Origin: Chamaesiphon sp. 341R_metabat_111
Lineage (GTDB): Bacteria; Cyanobacteriota; Cyanobacteriia; Cyanobacteriales; Chamaesiphonaceae
Assembly (NCBI GenBank): GCA_025351825.1
Contig: JANXVE010000095.1
Span: 1 to 48,180, forward strand
DNA: 48,180 nucleotides
Direction of reading: 5' to 3'
Numbering within the stretch: position 1 is the first letter of the stretch; every line of letters begins with the position of its first letter. Positions 43,604-48,180 of this stretch are shown piece by piece. Position numbers and translations under genes: made by a program. The notes beneath the pieces were generated by a model. The model ran no database searches and was not told where the DNA came from. It saw only the letters and a list, made by a program, of their open reading frames with translations.

Positions 43604-44542
43604 ATGAAACAAGCGACGCTACATCAACTACAAATACTGGAAGCGATCGCCAGACACGGCAGTTTTACCCGCGCCGCCGAAGAACTCGAACTAACTCAGC
43701 CGACAGTTTCCCAACAGATCAAGCGGCTGACCCAGACAATTGGGATGCCGCTGTTCGAGCAACTTGGCAAGCAAATCTATCTGACGGCAGCGGGTCAGGA
43801 AGTCTTGGGCGCGAGTGCGATTATTTCGGAAAAGTTTGCCGAGCTAGAAATTGCCATTGATGAACTCAAAGGGTTAAAGCAAGGACGAATCAATTTAGTT
43901 GCTAGTACCACTGCTAAATATTTTGTGCCTCGGCTGCTAGGTACCTTTCGGCGCAAACATCCTGAGATCGAACTAGCCCTACACATTACCAATCAAGAAG
44001 GTGTCCTCGCTAGATTAGCTAGGAATCAAGACGATCTCTACTTCACAGGCAGACCACCCAGTGACTTGGACATCGAGCTGCGACCAATTCTCGCAAATCC
44101 CCTAGTGGTGGTTGCCCCTTCAAATCATCCATTGGCGGGGAAGTCCAATATCGCTCTCAAGGAGCTAACGACGGAACCCTTTATCTTTCGCGAAGCAGGT
44201 TCGGGGACGCGCCTAGTGGTCGAGCACTTCCTCGCCGAAAATCGCGTGACGGTGGATGTGGTGATCGAACTCAGTAGTAATGAAGCGATCAAACAAGCCA
44301 TTGCCGGAGGTCTGGGTCTTTCTGTCCTATCCCAACATTCCCTCGATTTAGAGAACCAAAATGGACTGCTGACCATTCTCGATGTCGCAGGTTTTCCGAT
44401 TCAACGTCATTGGTATGTGATTTATCCCACAGGGAAACAGCTATCGGTTGCAGCACAAACTTTCTTGGATTTCTCGATCGCCGAAGGCAAACAAATTATC
44501 GAACAGTTCAGTGCCGATTTGATTCCGCGCTGGGGTTACTAA
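43604..44542 (+). CDS. LysR-family transcriptional regulator, CmpR-like
   Basis: The 312-residue protein has an N-terminal winged helix (QLQILEAIARHGSFTRAAEELELTQPTVSQQIKRL), a linker helix and a LysR substrate-binding domain (RINLVASTTAKYFVPRLLGTFRRKHPEIELALHI). The sequence MKQATLHQLQ at the start and TAKYF at the start of the effector domain match CmpR-type regulators of bicarbonate uptake more closely than RbcR as I remember them. It is divergent from the A-B-C-D operon, a classic layout for a LysR regulator of the neighbouring operon. Effectors of CmpR are photorespiratory metabolites; that they apply here is inferred. Confidence 0.85.
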   Translation: MKQATLHQLQILEAIARHGSFTRAAEELELTQPTVSQQIKRLTQTIGMPLFEQLGKQIYLTAAGQEVLGASAIISEKFAELEIAIDELKGLKQGRINLVASTTAKYFVPRLLGTFRRKHPEIELALHITNQEGVLARLARNQDDLYFTGRPPSDLDIELRPILANPLVVVAPSNHPLAGKSNIALKELTTEPFIFREAGSGTRLVVEHFLAENRVTVDVVIELSSNEAIKQAIAGGLGLSVLSQHSLDLENQNGLLTILDVAGFPIQRHWYVIYPTGKQLSVAAQTFLDFSIAEGKQIIEQFSADLIPRWGY

Positions 44543-44636
44543 TATCGATCGAATTCCCAATTCCTTCATAACTTGTGACCTGATTACTGAACCGATCGTG
44601 TAAGATTGGTACAACATAACTATCATTTACTAGTCA

Positions 44637-46064
44637 GTGTCCAGCAAACAACCTCCAACTCTCAAACAGTGGTTAAAGATTGGCTCTATTGCCTTTGGAG
44701 TGAGCTGTGTCTGTACTTTACCATTCACGCTCAATCTAGGTCAGTCGGCACTGATTGGTTTGGCGACGATGCCAGGATTAGCCGCTGGCACAATGCTCAG
44801 AGCTGTTTATCACCGCCAGGGAAGGCGACGGGGACGAGGAAAGCCCCGCTTACGGGAGTTGCAGCACCAAAGCGCAACCATAAATGAACAGTTGCAATTT
44901 AGACACAAAGATCGCCAAGAGATCGAGCTGAGGATATCTCAGCTACACGATCTAGCAGCTAACTTGACGGATCGAATCGATCGAGACAACGATCGACACC
45001 AGCAACTAGAGCAACAACTTGCGACTCTAACTCTCTACTGTCAGACCCAAGAAAATATTGCAGCTAATTTAGAACACAAAATTCAAGATCGACAAGCTTC
45101 TTTACTAGAGGTTGATACTAATGTAAATAGTTTGAAGTTAGAATTGGCTCAAGTTCGATCGGCACAAACTCAGGTAGAAGGTGCTAATCTCCATCATGTG
45201 TTCGCATTAGAACAACAGCAAATAGCATTGGCAGCGATCCAGCATCAAATCGATCTGTGTTTGGCTAGTAAGCAAAACTTGGGGTTGCAAATTCAACAGA
45301 TCCAGGATCGAAAGATAGTAGAAACTAGAGAATTTGACGAATCTATCGCTCAGAAGCACTCACTTCTACATAAATTAGATTTAGCAATTAGCGATCGACA
45401 AAAAAGTCAAGCAGAGATTGCAATAGAAGTAGATCGACTAAATAGTCTCATCGCTGAAAAAACACCCGAATTGGCTATTCAAGATCAAAAATTAGCAGAT
45501 GTGCGGTTGCAATTGAGCGCGACAGAACTAGCCCTACAAGCTAGACAAGTAGAACTAGATGAATTAGCCGCAACGATCTTGGCTACACAGATTCCCGAGC
45601 AACAAGAGTACCCTAGCGAGCACGATCGAGATTCACTTTCAGATCGATTGCTCCAACGAGAACTAAAAATAGCCCAACTAGAATTGAGCAGTCGGCAGGC
45701 TGAATTAGATAATCTAGAATTTAAGCTGCAACAGAAACTTGAATCGGTCGGTGAACTAGATCTAGCAGATTCCTTCCAAGCATTTGAGCCACAACCACCA
45801 ATTATCAATCGCGATCTTAATGAGATTGTCTGTCTAGATGAATGGTACGACAAATTTATTGATAATCCCCATCTAACGGTTTTAAAACATATTGAAAAGC
45901 ATGGGACGATTACCGAATCTGAAGCTAGCAAAAAGCTAGGCAATGCTCGATCGGTGAGACAATTTGCCAATAAATTAGAAGAATACGCCCAGGATCTACC
46001 TTTCTCAATTCGGGTAGAATCTTCACCAAAAGGTAATCGTTATCTCAGAGAAGACCGAAACTAA
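44637..46064 (+). CDS. Membrane-anchored coiled-coil protein of unknown function
   Basis: The 475-residue protein has two hydrophobic segments near the N-terminus (about 13-32 and 33-52) and a basic loop (RRRGRGKPRLRE). A long heptad-rich coiled coil covers about residues 70-380 and is Gln/Leu/Glu-rich. The C-terminal ~80 residues form a compact domain (CLDEWYDKFIDNPHLTVLKHIEKHGTITESEASKKLG) that looks like a winged-helix fold. The start is GTG at 44637. I recognise no named family. It lies 135 bases before the ABC transporter gene on the same strand, and a joint role is possible. Confidence 0.7.
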   Translation: MSSKQPPTLKQWLKIGSIAFGVSCVCTLPFTLNLGQSALIGLATMPGLAAGTMLRAVYHRQGRRRGRGKPRLRELQHQSATINEQLQFRHKDRQEIELRISQLHDLAANLTDRIDRDNDRHQQLEQQLATLTLYCQTQENIAANLEHKIQDRQASLLEVDTNVNSLKLELAQVRSAQTQVEGANLHHVFALEQQQIALAAIQHQIDLCLASKQNLGLQIQQIQDRKIVETREFDESIAQKHSLLHKLDLAISDRQKSQAEIAIEVDRLNSLIAEKTPELAIQDQKLADVRLQLSATELALQARQVELDELAATILATQIPEQQEYPSEHDRDSLSDRLLQRELKIAQLELSSRQAELDNLEFKLQQKLESVGELDLADSFQAFEPQPPIINRDLNEIVCLDEWYDKFIDNPHLTVLKHIEKHGTITESEASKKLGNARSVRQFANKLEEYAQDLPFSIRVESSPKGNRYLREDRN

Positions 46065-46199
46065 TCATCCCTACTCCCTCCCCAAATCACTAGTATTAGC
46101 TCATATAGACATCGGACTCGATCGATTAGACCCGATCTCGCGCCTGCTGAAGAATGGTTTCTGTACAATAACTAGTAACAGCAGTGAATAACAATAGCG

Positions 46200-47924
46200 A
46201 TGCAACGATTTAATCTAACCATCTTTAGACAGTTCTGGTCGATCGCCAAATCTTATTGGTCGAGTGACGAAAAATGGAAAGCACGGGGGCTGTTATTGCT
46301 GGTAATCTTACTATCTTTAGGATATACCGGATTAAGCGTATTGCTCAACAACAAGCGCGGTGAGCTAATCTCCTCACTCTCAGTTCGTGATGAAGCGAGA
46401 TTCTGGCAGACTATTCTTATTTTTGCAGGGACATTAGTAGTCTACGCGCCCCTCTATGCTGGCTACGTCTATTTGCGCGATCGATTAGCCTTAAATTGGC
46501 GACGCTGGCTCACCGACCATTTTATCGATCGCTACTTTCAGAATCGAGCATTCTACAATCTCAATCACGATGCCAATATTGACAATCCCGATCAGCGGAT
46601 CACCGAAGATGTCAAAAGTTTTACCCAAGAATCACTCACACTTCTACTAGCAGTAGTTGATTCGCTCCTAGCAATCGCCGCCTTTAGCAGCGTCCTCTGG
46701 GGTATTTCTCAGCCATTAATCTTATTTCTGATCGTCTACGCCCTAATTGGTACTTTAACGACAGTGGGGGTGTTTGGCAAACCCTTGATGCAACTCAACT
46801 TTGAGCAACTTAAAAAAGAAGCTGATTTCCGGTTTAGCCTAGTCCGAGTGCGAGAAAATGCTGAATCGATCGCATTCTATCAGGGTGAGCAATGTGAGTC
46901 CGATCGGATCAAAGGTCGATTTACAGAAGCTTTTGATAACTTCAAACGGCTGATTTTTTGGGAGCTAAATCTCAATATTTTGACTAATGCTTACGAATTT
47001 ATTCCCTTTATTTTGCCAGCGATAGTCGTAGCTCCAGGTATTTTTGCTGGAGAGCTAGAAGTTGGCAAAGTTACCGAAGCTCAAGGTGCTTTTATTCGGA
47101 TCTTTTTCTCTCTCAATTTGATTGTGGCGCGGTTTCAGTCTCTAGCTACCTTTGGGGCAGGTGTCGATCGATTATTCGCCTTTTTAGCATCTCTCAATAG
47201 CGAAGATACAGCTACTGGCACAACCGATGCTACCACAGCCAGCAAGATCGAGACTGAAACTGCCGATTGTTTCTCACTCGATCGGATGACACTCAAAACA
47301 CCTGACTATCAGAGGATATTAGTCAAGGATCTATCACTCAAACTAGCTCCAGGTCAAGGTCTACTAGTCAGGGGGCCGAGCGGTTGCGGCAAAAGCTCCT
47401 TACTCCGCGCGATCGTTGGACTGTGGGATGCAGGTACTGGGACAATTTTAAGACCATCACTCGATCGGATGCTGTTTCTACCACAAAAGCCTTATATGGT
47501 CTTGGGTACACTGCGCGACCAATTGCTATATCCAAATATGAATTTGAAAGTTGACGATTTACAGCTCCAGCAAGTTCTGATCCAAGTAAACTTACCCGAT
47601 TTAGCTCAAAGACATAGTGGCTTTGATTCAACACAAAATTGGGCAGAGGTGCTATCCTTGGGCGAACAACAGCGACTAATTTTTGCCCGCCTACTTATCA
47701 ATAAGCCTAGTTACGCCATCTTAGATGAAGCCACTAGTGCCCTCGATGCCAAAAATGAAGAACTTTTGTATCAGCAGTTGCAAGCCTCCGGCATGACATT
47801 CTTGAGCGTTGGACATCGAGAAAGCTTAAGTGACTACCATCAATCTATTTTAGAACTAACAGCCATTGATGGAATCGATCGTCAAGAGCTACAAAACTGG
47901 TCGTTAACGGTTGCTAACACTTAG
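46200..47924 (+). CDS. ABC transporter, permease-ATPase fusion (YddA/SbmA-like, ABC_membrane_2 type)
   Basis: The 574-residue half transporter has about six N-terminal helices (about 25-300) with RWLTDHFIDRYFQNRAFYNL and NPDQRITEDVKSFTQ, typical of the ABC_membrane_2/SbmA-like group. The ATPase domain (about 365-560) has Walker A GPSGCGKSS, signature LSLGEQQR, Walker B AILDEATSALD and the H-loop VGHRES. It probably works as a homodimer. Relatives move peptides, fatty acyl groups or cobalamin-like molecules; the substrate here is unknown. Confidence 0.9.
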   Translation: MQRFNLTIFRQFWSIAKSYWSSDEKWKARGLLLLVILLSLGYTGLSVLLNNKRGELISSLSVRDEARFWQTILIFAGTLVVYAPLYAGYVYLRDRLALNWRRWLTDHFIDRYFQNRAFYNLNHDANIDNPDQRITEDVKSFTQESLTLLLAVVDSLLAIAAFSSVLWGISQPLILFLIVYALIGTLTTVGVFGKPLMQLNFEQLKKEADFRFSLVRVRENAESIAFYQGEQCESDRIKGRFTEAFDNFKRLIFWELNLNILTNAYEFIPFILPAIVVAPGIFAGELEVGKVTEAQGAFIRIFFSLNLIVARFQSLATFGAGVDRLFAFLASLNSEDTATGTTDATTASKIETETADCFSLDRMTLKTPDYQRILVKDLSLKLAPGQGLLVRGPSGCGKSSLLRAIVGLWDAGTGTILRPSLDRMLFLPQKPYMVLGTLRDQLLYPNMNLKVDDLQLQQVLIQVNLPDLAQRHSGFDSTQNWAEVLSLGEQQRLIFARLLINKPSYAILDEATSALDAKNEELLYQQLQASGMTFLSVGHRESLSDYHQSILELTAIDGIDRQELQNWSLTVANT

Positions 47925-47958
47925 CCAGAGCAACCCAAAAATTCTTTTCGACTGGGGG

Positions 47959-47987
47959 TTTACAAAGCAAGCAGACCCTGCTATATT
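47959..47987 (+). promoter_or_regulatory. Strong sigma-70 type promoter near the window end
   Basis: -35 TTTACA at 47959-47964 and -10 TATATT at 47982-47987 with an ideal 17-base spacer and TGC just before the -10. The downstream 190 bases have no open frame of note. They contain an inverted repeat (GTCTTTCC against GGAAAGAC) near 48132-48152. A leader of an RNA gene or of a gene beyond the window is likely. Confidence 0.55.
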
Positions 47988-48180
47988 AGTAAAGCGGTGA
48001 AGAGAAGCAGCAACGGCGAGTCGGTGAAAGCCGCTCCTAGAGCCAAATATTTTCATCTTGAACCTAGACAATTATATAGTTTGAAAGCCAATATAACCTG
48101 GTTAATATTGTTAACACGATAATAACAAAAGTCTTTCCACTTGTGGGAAAGACCAGACTAGGTAGTTAAGTCTTAAAAGA

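Overview
The window comes from a cyanobacterium. The DNA is dense in CGATCG/GCGATCGC (HIP1-like) sites and heptad short tandem repeats. Many of its gene families are typical of the phylum: CHAT/CHASE2 with DUF1822 and DUF928, a COP23 family protein, Rcp1-type response regulators, an NrtABCD/CmpABCD transporter with a CmpR-like regulator, and filamentous-haemagglutinin two-partner secretion. I cannot name a genus. The first ~700 bases do not fit: they are GC-rich and encode an internal piece of a proteobacterial-looking trehalose synthase that stops abruptly. This is either a chimeric or contaminant join or a transferred remnant.

Layout. (1) 931-6719, minus strand: sigma-70-like factor, DUF1822 protein, CHAT-CHASE2 membrane protein and DUF928 protein. 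The last three overlap and look translationally coupled; a MITE separates them from the sigma gene. (2) 7291-16599, plus strand: a secretion locus with a TpsB/FhaC-type outer-membrane transporter, an exported TPR-CHAT (caspase-like) protein, a REP array with its RAYT transposase, a large TpsA-type haemagglutinin and a secreted trypsin-like protease. (3) 16829-21319, minus strand: a run of small predicted exported proteins. One is COP23; two are paralogues with GNNN motifs; one has a Pro-rich repeat; one is a decayed IS5-type transposase start. (4) 21629-23230, minus strand: small membrane proteins (holin-4 family, YqaE/Pmp3, an integral membrane protein) and a gene remnant. (5) 23502-27140, minus strand: REC-histidine kinase, Rcp1-like regulator and CHASE3-PAS-histidine kinase. 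(6) 27415-34587: mixed metabolic and envelope genes (GT4, pyridoxamine-oxidase-like, a HAD protein lacking its catalytic aspartates, TauD dioxygenase, fatty acid hydroxylase, PsiE, an exported Cys-repeat protein, diacylglycerol kinase). (7) 34673-44542: a large Fe-S/HEAT/cyclic-nucleotide-binding membrane protein and an ABCD oxyanion-uptake operon, with a divergent LysR regulator. (8) 44637-47924: a coiled-coil membrane protein and an ABC transporter, followed by a strong promoter near the right edge.

Two CHAT caspase-like proteins lie on either side of one ~570-base divergent intergenic region. One is anchored in the membrane by CHASE2 and sits with its own sigma factor. The other is exported and sits between a TPS transporter and its large substrate. 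A regulated envelope or secretion response joining the two is an inference, and it is the most system-like feature here. The non-coding space is full of small mobile repeats. At least three MITE-like families are each present in two or three copies, along with a RAYT/REP array with compensatory stem changes, a ~33-base repeat inserted in coding sequence, and five heptad-repeat tracts.
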